Below, piece after piece: positions 22,524-34,724 of a stretch of 64,000 nt of DNA. A program made the position numbers and the translations under genes. Every line of letters starts with the position of its first letter. Position 1 is the first letter of the stretch. The stretch covers positions 6,703,501 to 6,767,500 of the forward strand of contig JAVTVX010000019.1 of the NCBI GenBank assembly GCA_033439265.1. The letters run 5' to 3'. Under the pieces are notes generated by a model. It did not search any database. It saw nothing but the letters and a program-made list of their open reading frames with translations, and was not told the DNA's origin. Origin of the DNA: Dillenia suffruticosa. Lineage: Eukaryota; Streptophyta; Magnoliopsida; Dilleniales; Dilleniaceae.

Positions 22524-24546
22524 TCAGACTTTAGGTATGGTGATCTGTAGCAATCCCTCCCTGCACCAAAAGAATCTGTTATTACCATAGTACAACTGCA
22601 AAGACAAGCCCCAAATGTCATTTTGTAACTATGATGCTGCTATGCTATGATTCGTGTTGCCATTTGATGATCCGAATCTCAATGCTAAATGCTAAAACAT
22701 ACACAAACTCAGCAGAGACGCGGTCCTTGTTCGCATTAGCTGGAAGAGGCCATGCGACCTGGTATGGGCCTTCCATAATCTCCCTCTTGTGATATGCCAA
22801 TGTCGAGTCCTGTTGACGGCTTGTCTCTTGCCACCATTGGATCGACCTCTTCCCTGTCACAACCAAACTGCAGGAAAATGCCCTCCACACGTTATTCAAA
22901 CAAATTTTCAAATCTGAATACTCTGGCTATGATCTTTATCAAATGTAATCTTTATTTGAAATAGAAAAACTTAAAATGTCTATACTTGGTCTGAGTCACC
23001 TCCACTCTAATATCTTTCGTTGCAACACCTGGAAGTTCGACAATGACAACGTAGTTGCATCCTGATTCTGCAATATCCGTTCTTGGGGACCACTCCTCAC
23101 TTCCTGCACGAGAACAAGAGCAGAAGTTTCGGGGTGAGAAAATGAACAACATGGTTCAAAAACTTGTAAAAGAAAAATCATGTACCCTTAGTTGCAGATG
23201 CAGGCAATGTCTTCTGGGAGCGAAATTGCTTATGTCCGTCCATTCTTCCGTTCGGCTGGGCAAACATGGGAGTGTCAGGGGCAAGCAATTTGCGGTCTTG
23301 AGATTCAGGAGGGGTTACTCCTACACTTGGGGAGCTGGCATACTGTCTCACAGCTCTAGAAAATAGAGGACCTTGTAAAGAATTGGGAGAACCCTCATTC
23401 ACTAAGTTCGAGCGTTTGGGCAGGACTCCAGGCTGAGCTAAACCCTGACAATCGAAATTAAGAACTTAGTTTGCAAAGAGTATGTAGGGAAGGCCGAGGA
23501 AAAGCTGAAACAGGCACCTGGTCCACTGAGACCTGTCTCATGAAATAGGCTTGAGAGGCTGACCCTTGCCGTGCAAAATACATTCTATTGTCATATCTTC
23601 GCATTGTGGAATTTATACCGCCACTGCAACTCTGAAGCAATATACGATAGATGATTAAGAGAGAGACATACTTTTCGGATAGATATTAATCAGAATAACA
23701 GGATGCGGAAGAATGAGAAGAAAGCAAGCCCATATAAATGCCATCTCATAGCAAAGGAATAAGATTGAAAAGACCATAATCCATGGAACCAAGGACAGCC
23801 CATCTTCACATAAATGGTATGTGATTAAAATTACGAATTGATCATATGGATTTTGATGAGATCATAGAAGCAAATCTAAGGCAAAGAACAAGCTCAAGAG
23901 TTCGAAGCAAATAATATCAACACTGTTAGAGACATTTTAACAAACATAAAGAAGAACAGGGCAGTCAAGTAGTCTAGTCTACTCGTTAATTCTTTTTTTT
24001 TTTTGGGTAGTCAAGTAGTCTACTGCAGGAAGGGTTTGAAACCAAGCATGAAGTGGAAAAAGGGGGTCAACAAAAATCATAACAAATAATTTTTATTTTT
24101 ACTTTTCTCCTCTGGCCGAGTGATGTTGTTTGGTTAGAAAAACATAATTGATTAGATGAAATATAGGGCAATGTTATTAGTAAAAAAAAGATAATATTGA
24201 AAGATTCTATTAGGGATTTACAATTTTGTCACTTCAAATATAGTTATTTTGTTCATCAACCCTTTTTCTTTTTTGGGCATTTGTTCAACAAATTAAGGAA
24301 TGCATGGTAATATAGAGTTATGGCCATGTTGCACTGCAAATCAATTAGGAATTAGAGATATATTAATCAACTTCAACTACACCAAAAGATTATAAAAATA
24401 ATAAATAAAAAAAATAAAAAACCAGAGCTACCCAGCACATACTAAAGCAGCATAAAGGCAGAAAGTACCATAGGTGAAATGGGGTTGGCTAAAATGTCAT
24501 CAGAAGCAGCAAAGTGGGAAGCAATCATGTCCAATCTACGTTTCAT
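22524..24546 (-). CDS. HSP20-like / alpha-crystallin domain protein, six exons
   Basis: Coding exons, in order: 24469-24546, 23518-23631, 23186-23444, 22986-23103, 22703-22867, 22524-22560. All introns are GT..AG, phases match at every junction, and the total is 771 nt (256 residues plus stop). Residues 1-26 (MKRRLDMIASHFAASDDILA) are followed by a region likely to be disordered (RRYDNRMYFARQG, SSPSVGVTPPESQDRKLLAP). The C-terminal alpha-crystallin domain spans about residues 155-256: TDIAESGCNYVVIVELPGV, then TNLVVTGKR, then YQVAWPLP, ending GLLQITIPKV. Proteins with this layout in plants include the IDM2/IDM3-like nuclear anti-silencing proteins and related uncharacterised HSP20-like proteins. 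I recognise the fold with confidence, not the exact ortholog. The large first intron (23632-24468) has no other feature. Confidence 0.9.
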
Positions 24547-24683
24547 TATCCGGTTCTCCATTTTTCTCCAAAAACCCACAACACACAAAAGCTCAACTAC
24601 AAGTTTTAATAAGCGAACTTAAGAGGCAGTGAAAAGGGCTGCTTGAGGACTTTTGGATTAGAGATATTTTGTGGGGGAAGAGA

Positions 24684-24693
24684 GATATATATG
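24684..24693 (-). promoter_or_regulatory. TATA-like element of the HSP20-like gene
   Basis: A CATATATATC stretch on the minus strand lies about 140 bp upstream of the start codon. It is a plausible TATA box. The CACTA element begins about 180 bp further upstream. Confidence 0.4.
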
Positions 24694-24872
24694 TAAAGGA
24701 ACACAAATATCTGGTTGACTATAAATAATATCATAAGTCTTCTTCAGATTTTTATGATACTTTCCCCTCTCGTGTCTTGGCCGTTTGTGGAAGCCCTCTG
24801 GTCACACTCTCATCAAACCAAAGATTTTTGTGTTGGGAATTGCCGCGGAACTAGAAGAGAAGTAAAACATAT

Positions 24873-26645
24873 CAATACAAAAAAACAACCTTTTAACTAC
24901 AAATTTAGCGATAAAATTTTAAAAAATTTCGTCACTAAAAACATTAGCGACGGATTTAACGATAAAAAATTTTTCGTCACTAATAACGCGTCGCAAAAAT
25001 TTAACAACAAAAATTAGAAATCCGTCGCTAAATCTAACGACAAATAATTTTTCGTCGCTAAAATTAGTCACAAAATTAAACGACGAAAATCTAAAATTCG
25101 TTGCTAAATTTAGCGACAGATAATTTTTATCGCTAAAATTCGTCGCTGATTTAGAAAAAAAAAAAATCTATCGAAAAATTATTCATCCCTAATTTATCGA
25201 CGAATAAAAAAATCTGTCGCTAAATTTAGCAACGGATTTGGAATCCGTCGCTGATTCCAAATTTCCAAATTCGTTGAAATGCCCGAGGAGCGCACGTGTC
25301 TAGACAGGCCCTTGTCCACCCGAGCCAGCACGTGCCTAGATGGCCCCGCCCACCTGAGCTAGCACCCCCGCCTGCGAGCGCGTCCGCTCTGGCGTCAGCT
25401 CTTAATTGCTAGAAAATGCCACTTTGCCTCCTACCTCCACCGTGGTTCAAACTCCTGCACACCTGCACGCACACGCATAAGAATAAACCTGTAAACCACC
25501 AAATCAAAGGATATTATGTGATATAAATTTTATCTTTACTTCACATTTTTCTAATAATAATAAAATAATATATAATAACAATTTAAAATAATAAATATAA
25601 CAACTTTTTTTATTTAAACTACCAAACTAAAATAATATTAATTAAAAATAATAAATATGATAATTTTTAATAAACTAAAAAATAATAAAATACTAATTTA
25701 AAATAAAATAATAAATTAATTAAAAAATATATTAATATTATATTTTGTTTTCTTCTTTTTTCCTTTATTTTATTATTTTATTATTCTTTTTCATTTTTAT
25801 TTTATTTTTTTAATCTATAGTTTAAAAATGGCTTACAGCATCTCAATAATATAAAATTATAAATATCAATAAATTATAATATACTAATAATTTAAAAAAT
25901 CTATATATTTAATCACAAAATATTTTTATTCGTTTGAATATATAAGAAATTTCAATATAATTATTATATATAAGAAATTTCAATAATGAGAATAAAAAAG
26001 AAAAAAATCCAAAAATAGAGATGAGAGTAAGAGGAAGGGAAAAAAAAGTGAGATTAGAGAACAAATGTGGAAGAAGAAAGAAAAAAAAATATTATTACAC
26101 AACACTAAGTGATGGTGTACTATATCTTTCGTTTAAATCCGAGATTAATATTTAATTAAAAATTTTGTATTATTGAATAAAATAATATAAATAAAATAAA
26201 AGTTACCTATACAATAATAAAAAATATTAAATCAAACAAAAAAAGAAAAAAATAATAAATTAATTAAAATATATATATAATTTAAATAAAATAAAATATA
26301 TGGTTTTTTTAAGAATTAAATAATATTATTCTTCTAAAAAAATGAAATATAATATAATAAAATAAAATGTAAATTAAAATATTATAAAATAATAATATGA
26401 TTTGTTAATATAAATTAATAAAATAAAATAAAATTCTAATTAAAAAAAGATTAAATTCAACGACGGATTTGAAATTTGTCGCTGATTCAGTGACGGATTT
26501 TAATCCGTCGCTAAATTACCAACAGATAAATTTCGTCGTTGTTAAATTAATTTTTTAATTTAAATATTATATTAATATTATATTTTATTTAATTATATAT
26601 AAAAATAAAATAAATATAACATATTAATAAAATATATAACATATT

Positions 26646-26677
<32 letters not shown>

Positions 26678-26895
26678 AATAAAATTCTATTTAAAAAAGA
26701 TTAAATTTTACGATGGATTTTAAATTCGTGGCAAAATTTAACCATGAAAATTTTTTCGTCACTAATTAGCGATAAATATAGCTATGAATAATGTGTACGT
26801 CGCTAATTCAGCCACGACTTCCTTTTCGTCGCAAAATAGCGATAAATTTTTTTCGTCACAAAAATCCGTAGCTAAAACCATATTTTTTTGTAGTG
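24873..26895. mobile_element. Non-autonomous CACTA (En/Spm-type) DNA transposon, copy 2
   Basis: The right terminus read inward is CACTACAAAAAAATATGG. The left terminus is a mutated CAATACAAAAAAACAACC, which aligns with the inward-read right end of copy 1. TAT flanks both sides (24870-24872 and 26896-26898). Subterminal arrays of CGTCGCTAAA/AGCGACGGA motifs lie at about 24900-25265 and 26460-26875. The order is that of copy 1 in reverse: a GC patch (25270-25400), then an AT-rich interior. It has no transposase. It differs from copy 1 by lacking the palindromic GC minisatellite and is about 570 bp shorter. Confidence 0.88.
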
Positions 26896-28701
26896 TATAT
26901 TTAAAATTATTATTTTAAGATAAAAGTTACAACTTTTAACATTAAAATACTTCCATAAGTTATTTTCATTAAGTAATTTTTTATTATTGTAAATTCTTAA
27001 TTATAAGTTTTTTAATCATATCATTACTTGTCTAAAAACATAAATAGAAATTAAAGCTATAATATCAAAAGAATTACTCAGAAAAGTAATTTGAGCTATT
27101 AACCATGCAAAACATGTATAGCTATTTAATTGTTCAATTTTATTATCTAAGTATATAGCTATCAATTAGACTTTGTTTATTGCAATAATTGATAGTTGAT
27201 TTGATGAAAATCAACTATTTTTGGGAACTTAATATGTAGTCAATATTTAGTGGATGCGTAGATTTTTTCATTCTTAAAATTCATAATTACAACCAGAGTG
27301 AGATTAAAACTACGAGATGATTGATTGAAGAGAGTTGCAAGATCATACACATGAAATAATTTGATATAATAATGTCAATGTGAATTTCTTCTTGAAATAA
27401 ATCAACTATTATCGATTTTAGAATATTGATGTAGTGTTCTAATGGTTTGTGGATCTAATGATAGAGTATTAAACTCCTTTAATTAAGATCTCAAGTTCAA
27501 ATTTTAGAAATAAAAAAATAGATGCGGAAACACTCAACCCCTTAAATGGGATCTATGATTGATTGAAACGAATTAGTTAGATTTTTGGATATCAATTGTA
27601 GACATATTTCTTGGTTTTGATAATAAATAAAACATGATTAGTTTGATTAAGAAACGAATTTGGAGTATGTTAGCTAACATATAAGGTGTAGTCGACTTAT
27701 AAAAAAGATATAATAATACGTATGGAGAAAATATGTAAATATAATCGACAGTTAAAAATATTGAAAAATAATAACATAATAAGGAAAAACAATTCATTAT
27801 CAATAGTAGAATAATAGTACTATTGAGACAAAAAAGTTGGATATAAATAAAATACTTTACAATATTGAAACCCAAAACTATCCAATCTGCCAGAGTTTAA
27901 GTACTAAAAAATATGAGTTTTTAAAATATCAAAAAAATAAGAATAAAAATTCCTGATATTTGTTTCTCATATATCAATTAGTTAAAATATGTTTTTTCTA
28001 ATTCGTTAATTTTCCAAACAAAATTCACCCAAAAATCAATTGTTAAAGATTTAGTTTTTAAAATATTTTTTATTAAATCCAAATTGGGGGTATTTTCTTA
28101 TTCATATGTAATATTTTAAATAAATGGAAATATAAAATTTAAAATGTAAAATGTGGATATTTACTTAAGTGATTATTATAAAGTAAATAAAATTAGAAAT
28201 CAGTCATGTTGACCTGAAGGAGTTTCAACGACTTCCTGTCGACCTGATTTTCACATACATCTACCTGCCCCTTAATTCCACCAATTTTAAGATTTATATC
28301 GACTAATTTTAGTTTCACCTTAAACATGTCAACTTAATATGTAACATTGTCAACCTAAACAAAACAAACACAATGCATGGGTTAAGTAAAAGTATATCAA
28401 CATCTCCTAGAACGCATCGACTTGAGCAGTGTCATGTGGATAAATTACAATTACCATGTCGACCAATTTTAAAATAATAATGACCCACTTTCAGAACACT
28501 ACGACATACACTAGGCAAAAGTCCAAGAAGGACGATATACTCGATAACTCGATAACTTGTTGACCAATTTGCTTGTTTATTTAGAGACACACAACGACAT
28601 GTGCTATTGGATTTGTCGACATGAAACACACATAGATCAATTTTATAAGTCTTGTCCACTAGTTTTATATGAGCACAAAAGCATGTTCATGTGAGATTAA
28701 G
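26896..28701. other. AT-rich intergenic stretch
   Basis: No gene was recognised. A SINE-like segment lies at about 27432-27620 (AATGATAGAGTATTAAACTC head, a TCTCAAGTTCAAA B-box-like element, then GAATTAGTTAG). From about 28200, scattered TGTCGACCT words announce the 147-bp tandem repeat that follows. Confidence 0.45.
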
Positions 28702-29031
28702 ACATGTCGACCTAATATTATGTTTCCTAAATATCACACATCAACCCGATGTCTAATCTTGTCAATATAACCCAACACATCAATCAATTTTAGAATACAA
28801 ATCTATCAATTTTTGGTCTGTATAGTAACATGTCTATGTATATAACAAACATGTCAACATGATATTATATTTCCTAAATATCACACATCGACCTAATGTT
28901 TAATCTTGTCGACATACTCCAACACATCGATCAATTTTAGAATATAGATTCACTAATTTTTGATTTGCATAGTAACATGTAGATGTATGTAGTAAACTTG
29001 CCGACCTTATATTTATTAACTCCTTAAGATC
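28702..29031. repeat. 147-bp tandem repeat, left part
   Basis: Unit 1 starts at 28702 (ACATGTCGACCTAATATTAT) and unit 2 at 28849. Both contain TTTCCTAAATATCACACATC and AACACATCGATCAATTTTAG-like segments. A third unit starts near 28990 and is cut at 29031 by the solo LTR. More degenerate copies extend left to about 28200. Confidence 0.8.
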
Positions 29032-31598
29032 TATCACACCCCGAATCGGAGTCGTGAACAGCCATCCGTTATCCTGAATGTCGGCTGTATTTTTACAAAA
29101 AATTGGACAGAACTTCCTCATAAATCGGAGGTCTCCCATGTACAAATAAACATATTTAAACCTGTATACTTTAAAGTCCTCATGTGAATAAAATAAAATG
29201 GTGATCCCGGCCTCACAACAACCCACCAACCACAGCAAACATCCAGAACAACGCCAGATTAAGTAAATTACCAACAATTCTAGCCACTGACCTCTACTGT
29301 CATACTCAACTAGAGTATGAGCAGCCGCCACACTGAGCGGGGCTAAGTTTTATACAATTTACAATCAATTTTCCCAAATTAACATTCAAACATTACAATT
29401 TGACTCAATGCAAATGAATTATGAGAGTTCCACAAATAAATATACATAAATTATACAGTCAATCCCATAATAAATACACGATCAACTACGGACCTCAAGG
29501 TCAAGATCTCACATGGTCAAAAATAAAGTGCGGAGCTCATATCTCAACTTAATTTAAATCTCACTATCGAAAAATACTCAAATCCGCCAATTAGCTACCA
29601 AATCCTTTGGAGCCCGAAGAGTCACTCTAACACAATAATCTTGTCTGAGGAGGGAAAGAAGATGGGTGAGTATTAAGGAAGATACCCAGTGAGTGAGGGG
29701 ATTAATTTCAAGTACTAATAGTGTAGGTGAACATTGAAGTGTCAAATAATATCATTCATAACCAACAATTCAAATTTTACAGTAAATTATGATATATTCG
29801 CTAAAATGAACTCATTTAATCATTTATACGATAACATACATATATGCATCTATTTAAAATCAAGTAGATCATAGAACAAGCTGAAAGAATCCTGGCAAAG
29901 GTCAACCATGACCAATAATAGATATATCGGGGGTTTTATTATGTAAAAAGTTTTCAAACGTAGCTCTCTACCCCGACATTGGCCGTGGGCTTAGCCCTTG
30001 CTTACCCAGACTCGTCAATAGGTCACCGCTTGGTGCTAGACAGTGGCGTTACACAAATCCTCACCCGATTTGGGTTTAACCGGCCATACCTATAGCCATA
30101 TAAACTAACGTTTGCGAATACCGCTTGCAGAAATGTATCCGGGAAACCCGTACCTCTACAAACGCCCTTCGTAGCTACGAAATCAATCAAATAATGTCAT
30201 ATCATCATATCATCTCAAGCTAGTAGGCATCCAACCCACATAGCCAAATCATCTCATCGTATCCTCAAAACGATTCAAATATGTATGCCAATATATTTCA
30301 TCGAAATCAAATTTAACAAACCAATGCAATGGTAGAATAGAAAAGGTTTCATTTCTCAAATCATGCCACAATTTCATTTTATTTCAAATATGGATGCATA
30401 ATCGTAGAAAATATAAGTACGACACTCTAATAATCACAAAACAGATTTGAATTTCAATTCCATACGTCGAGACAATATATATCAATAGCATGTTTTATTA
30501 AAAATGCGATAAAATCAGGTTTCACTATTTCATACAAGAGATTAGGGTTCCACTCACTTTTTAGGGAGGGTAGTCACTCCCTATTTCCAAAATCAAACCA
30601 AATCGATTTCTCGAATATCCAAAAAAGTCAACCTAATCAGATTATCACAATTGTTATCAAATTTCCAATTATTCTTAGAGTGTATCATCTTTCCTACATT
30701 TGTATAAATCTTAATTCCTCAATTTATAAATATACACCAATGTTTTCAATTTCATTCCATTTATAAGTAAATAACAAATCAAAATCAAGATAAATTCAAA
30801 GTTAAAACCGTTCAAAATCGAAAACAAATCTAAAATACATAACTTTCCTACAAATTAAAAAAATCTTTGAAAAATCATATATTTTTCAATTCTCTTCCAT
30901 TTATTCAAACTATATGTCATTTTAAAGGTATTGAAACCTAAATTTGATAAAATTTATTTCAAATGTTGAAGAGATCGCATTTCTCTCACCTAGAGTTTTT
31001 TCAGAGCCTAGATTTTCGTTCGAATGTTTTCTCGACCACTCCAAAATCTGCAATGCTCCCTATCAAGACAAAATTTATTAATTAGGTCATAAACACTTAG
31101 ATTTGGATCAAAACCTTAAGTCAATTACCTGCGCAGAGATTTGTGGGCTCGCGGGTTAGTAGGTTAGAGGGCTTGCAGGCTGCGGTGGGCTTCGCGGGTC
31201 GCAACGGGCTCGCGGGTTAACAGGCTAGGGGCCGCAGTGGGCTTACGGGATGCTCGGGCTCGTGGGTTATCGGGGGCTCGCGGGTTGGTAGGCTCGTTGG
31301 CTGGCACGCTCGCGGGCTGGCACACTTGCGGGCTGGCGCACTTACGGGTTGAAGCATGTACTCGCGAGCTAGACTGCAGTTGCACGCTCTCGGGTTGCGC
31401 GCTCTAGTAGGTTGGCGCGCGCTCATGTGCAGAAGCGCTCGAGAGCAGGCGCTGTGGTATGCTCGTGCGCTCGCGCTTGCGCTGTAGCGCGCAGGCGGAA
31501 GGTCGTGTGCTGTGGCGCACTTGCCCGAGGAGGATCGCGCTGTGGCACGAGCAGCGGAGGGGCGAGGGAGGGCGGCGGGTCGCGGGAAGGGGAAGAGG

Positions 31599-31640
<42 letters not shown>

Positions 31641-31882
31641 AGCCCTAATCTGATTGGGGGTGCTGCGTTTTGGCTCAAAAGGCAGCACTCCTCTGTTTTT
31701 TTTTACACTAAAATTTACAAATACGACAAAATTTAGAATATAAAAAAAATTCAATTTAAATATCCTAAAATAAAAAATCAATATAAATAAATAAAATTTT
31801 CTATATATATAACTGAGATATATTTTTATTTAATTTCTGAACAGAAGTACATTAGTACGGACACCGCAGTGTCGGTGTTATA
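29032..31882 (-). mobile_element. Solo LTR related to gypsy element 1
   Basis: It begins TATCACACCCCGAATCGG, matching the start of the gypsy 1 LTRs, and aligns with them over most of its length, including GTGAACAGCC, the GTAGCTACG segment and the GC-rich and GA-rich part (31140-31635). It ends GGTGTTATA at 31882. AGATC flanks both sides (29027-29031 and 31883-31887). No gag-pol or second LTR is present, so it is a recombination product. The terminal dinucleotides are TA..TA rather than TG..CA. Both changes fit C-to-T decay. Confidence 0.88.
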
Positions 31883-31887
31883 AGATC

Positions 31888-32230
31888 ACACATTGACCTG
31901 CCCTCAATCTTGTCGATACGTATAAACATATCGACCAATTCATTTGTATAGATCCACCAATTTTATAGGTACACGAGATTATGTTGATGTGTAGTTGAAA
32001 CTTCTCGACCTAGGGTATTGATTTTCAAAGCATGTCATGTCGATATTTACTAGAAATATGTTGACATATCAGAACACATTAAGCAATTTAACGTAGTGTG
32101 TCTAATTATTTAATTTAGTACATGTACTTGTTGACCTATTTAGTTTAGAACACAACACCGAATTTTCAAAATCAGGTCGATGTGCTATTTAATCGTGTCA
32201 ACCTGTAATTGTCAGAAAACAAATTTACGA
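31888..32230. repeat. 147-bp tandem repeat, right part (degenerate)
   Basis: The sequence resumes the interrupted unit: joining ..CCTTAAGATC to CACACATTGACCTG restores the order seen in units 1 and 2 (CACACATCGACCTAATG). Further TGTCGA words and CCAATTTTAT segments continue with decreasing similarity. Confidence 0.65.
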
Positions 32231-33137
32231 ATCAAATTTGAACTCAACGATTATTTTCTTTTTCTAAATCTCTGAATATTTTCATTTTGATCAAAATTAA
32301 TATTTAAATGCTGCAAAAACGAACTTTGATTGGTTAATATGGAAGTGACGCTAGTGGGAGAATGGAGTTTCAGCGTGAAAAATGGGTGTTGTAGAACATT
32401 AATTGATGGATATTAATAAGTAACGTTCGGCTTCAACAACCCTTCAACGGATTTTTTTCAATACCACAATAAATATCAGAGATAAGATATAAAGACTTGA
32501 GAATGCTCTATCAACTTTTTGAACAACCACGATCTCATAGCATTTATTTCTTTGTTTTCTCTTCACAACACTCAGTTTTCATATAAACTTTCTGTTGGAG
32601 TGTAATATAATGCAAGCCCTTATTTTGTTACATCTGAGTATTATAGCCTTACCTCTCGTAACATTTTACTTCTCTTGTTCTGAAATTGTTAAAGACTGTT
32701 GAGAGATTCATGGTTTGAAATTTAGTGAGAGAAAATCAACCTATATTAAGTTGGGAATTTAGTGTTTGTGGATAAATACTTTAAAGGTGTAATTTAAATA
32801 TGTAATTAAGTTTGTATTATTGAGATAATAGTGAAAAATCCAGAAGAATATCTAGGAGTGAATGTACATAGGGTTTAGAGGACCTATTATAAAATTTTTG
32901 TGTGCTCTGATTTCTCTTCTTTTCATTTTTATCTTCCTTGAACATTTAGTTTTCTTAACTTTTCAATTTTTGCATATCACTTGTATCCCTCAAAATTTTG
33001 CAAAATCTCCCATATTCTCAAGGATGTCAAAGTGTCATACTATCTATTTACTTCCTCTAAGTTATATTTCATCGATAATTAAATAAAAAAATATTGATGC
33101 AGTGTTTCCTTGAGTGTCAAGAGAGTCGGTATAACTA
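32231..33137. other. Intergenic stretch
   Basis: No recognisable gene or repeat was found. Short open frames here look random. Confidence 0.5.
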
Positions 33138-33305
33138 ACGTTTGGTTGGCTCAGTGGGAATGACACTGAAACTCTTTAACCATACTCGGGTTCGTCTCGG
33201 TATGGGAATAGAAAAAATCATACTGGGAGATCCCTTTGAAAACGGGTTTTATAGCGGATCGATCCAAATTAGTCGGGATGAAATCTCAAATATTATACGG
33301 TAACC
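33138..33305 (+). mobile_element. SINE copy with clear tRNA-like promoter boxes
   Basis: TTGGCTCAGTGGGAATGA fits a pol III A box and CGGGTTCGTCTCG a B box about 45 bp later. The 3' part reads CAAATTAGTCGGGATGAA, then AATATTATACGGTAA, as in Au-type SINEs as I remember them. No target site duplication was found. Confidence 0.55.
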
Positions 33306-33413
33306 AAGCTATGGACCAACAGGAAAAAGAGAGTCGGTGTAAGGAATTTATCCGGGTCAAGGTCCATTGCACATGGGCTTATGCTCAACTTAGGCCGAGC
33401 ATAATTGTAATTA

Positions 33414-33570
33414 AGTTGAGTGGTTGAACATTCTATCCGTTCAACTAAAAATCTTGAGTTCGGACCTTGAGAATGGTGAAAAAGGATTTGGGAGGGTCAT
33501 TTCTTAAAATGAGTTTTACAGTATTCGAATCAGATTAATTAAAAAAAATCAAATATCGATGGAAAAAAAA
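33414..33570 (+). mobile_element. SINE with perfect 11-bp target site duplication
   Basis: The 157-bp element starts AGTTGAGTGGTTGAAC, has a B-box-like TTGAGTTCGGACC, a middle part shared with the other copies, and ends CAAATATCGATGG plus an A run. AATTGTAATTA flanks it exactly at 33403-33413 and 33571-33581. It lies just upstream of the transporter gene. Confidence 0.8.
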
Positions 33571-33799
33571 AATTGTAATTAGGTAGGGCGGGTTAGCCCA
33601 GGAAACACCGGCGAGCCCGCAAAAATGAATGCCTGTGCTCCTGTCCCCTGTAGCTCCGGAAATGTGAATAATGAAACGACCGACTCCATCCTACACAGAA
33701 TATCCATTGCGTTGAGGGCCCCGTGACCTTGGAATCTCTCTCCCCAAAATCAATCAAAGGCCCCAACCGACAACGACAAGAACATCTCCCCCAAGCTCT

Positions 33800-34666
33800 G
33801 CACACCAAACTTCTCCTTTTACAGCTGACCCCTCCCATCCCATCAGATCTCCAACATCAACTCCCCTGCCTCTAGATCTCTCTCACATCTCTCCATTTCT
33901 CCATCCTGGTAATTCGATCCTGCAAAATGCTATGTTTGCCATTCATTCCTGCAAATGCTACTGCATCTTGAGTCTCTGTCTTGGCCTTGTCTTGATTTTG
34001 CATTCTTCGATTTGTTAAACTTTAGCTTCTCTCATCTGTCGTTTTTAGGTAAACTCCCGTCACCGGAGTTTTTATGGATCTTTACATATATAATTTCGAA
34101 CAATTCGGTAGTTTATGTGATTTTTCTCTGTGTTTGTTTTCATCTTTTGTTTGTGTTGCAGGATCATGTTTGGATTCTTTTCATGAATTCTCAATTAAAT
34201 TCGTATCCTTGGCATTGTTATCTGAAATGTGCCTGTAATGTTTATCATTTTGAAAGATTTCATGTTAATGTGCATGATGCCCGCTGAAATGTAGGAACTT
34301 TGTAGGAACTTTAGGTCATATTTCATAAAATGAAAATCAAATTGATTAGGTGCTAGCTGAAAAATAAGCTATTAAAGTGTCAAAAATATATAAATTAACC
34401 AAAGAAATTTGACCCTTACCAATTTTCAGTGATCTTGCATTTAGCACTAAGTTAACAAGTTTGTGTTTGATCTTTTTTCTCCCTATTCTTGATATATGCA
34501 GAAATTTAGAGGCACTAATAGTGTAAGAGTGTATTATTAAACTGTCCTGATGCTGAAAATTCTGCCATATAGAAATATGCATGTATATGTAGAAGAATTT
34601 CTCTACATTGTTTCTCATGAAGTTTCTAAACTGTTAAGTAATTTACCGATAACATAATGTCAGCAG
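33800..34666 (+). promoter_or_regulatory. Likely 5' leader exon and leader intron of the transporter gene
   Basis: A pyrimidine-rich stretch (about 33800-33908) typical of plant 5' leaders ends in G|GTAATT. A matching acceptor, CAGCAG|GGCG, lies at 34666/34667, 58 bp before the start codon. A 758-bp leader intron is therefore likely. This is inferred from splice-site signals only. Confidence 0.45.
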
Positions 34667-34724
34667 GGCGGGTTAACAAGCTGGACTTTAGTGGATATGG
34701 CTCTAACTTAGAGTAGGAAAGGAG

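Noticed and set aside
24715-25017. 100-codon open frame at the CACTA copy 2 left end
   Set aside because: It straddles the element border and translates the subterminal repeats; it is a chance frame.
33138-33190. Possible tRNA gene
   Set aside because: A and B boxes are present, but no cloverleaf or acceptor stem can be drawn, and the 3' part matches the SINE family.
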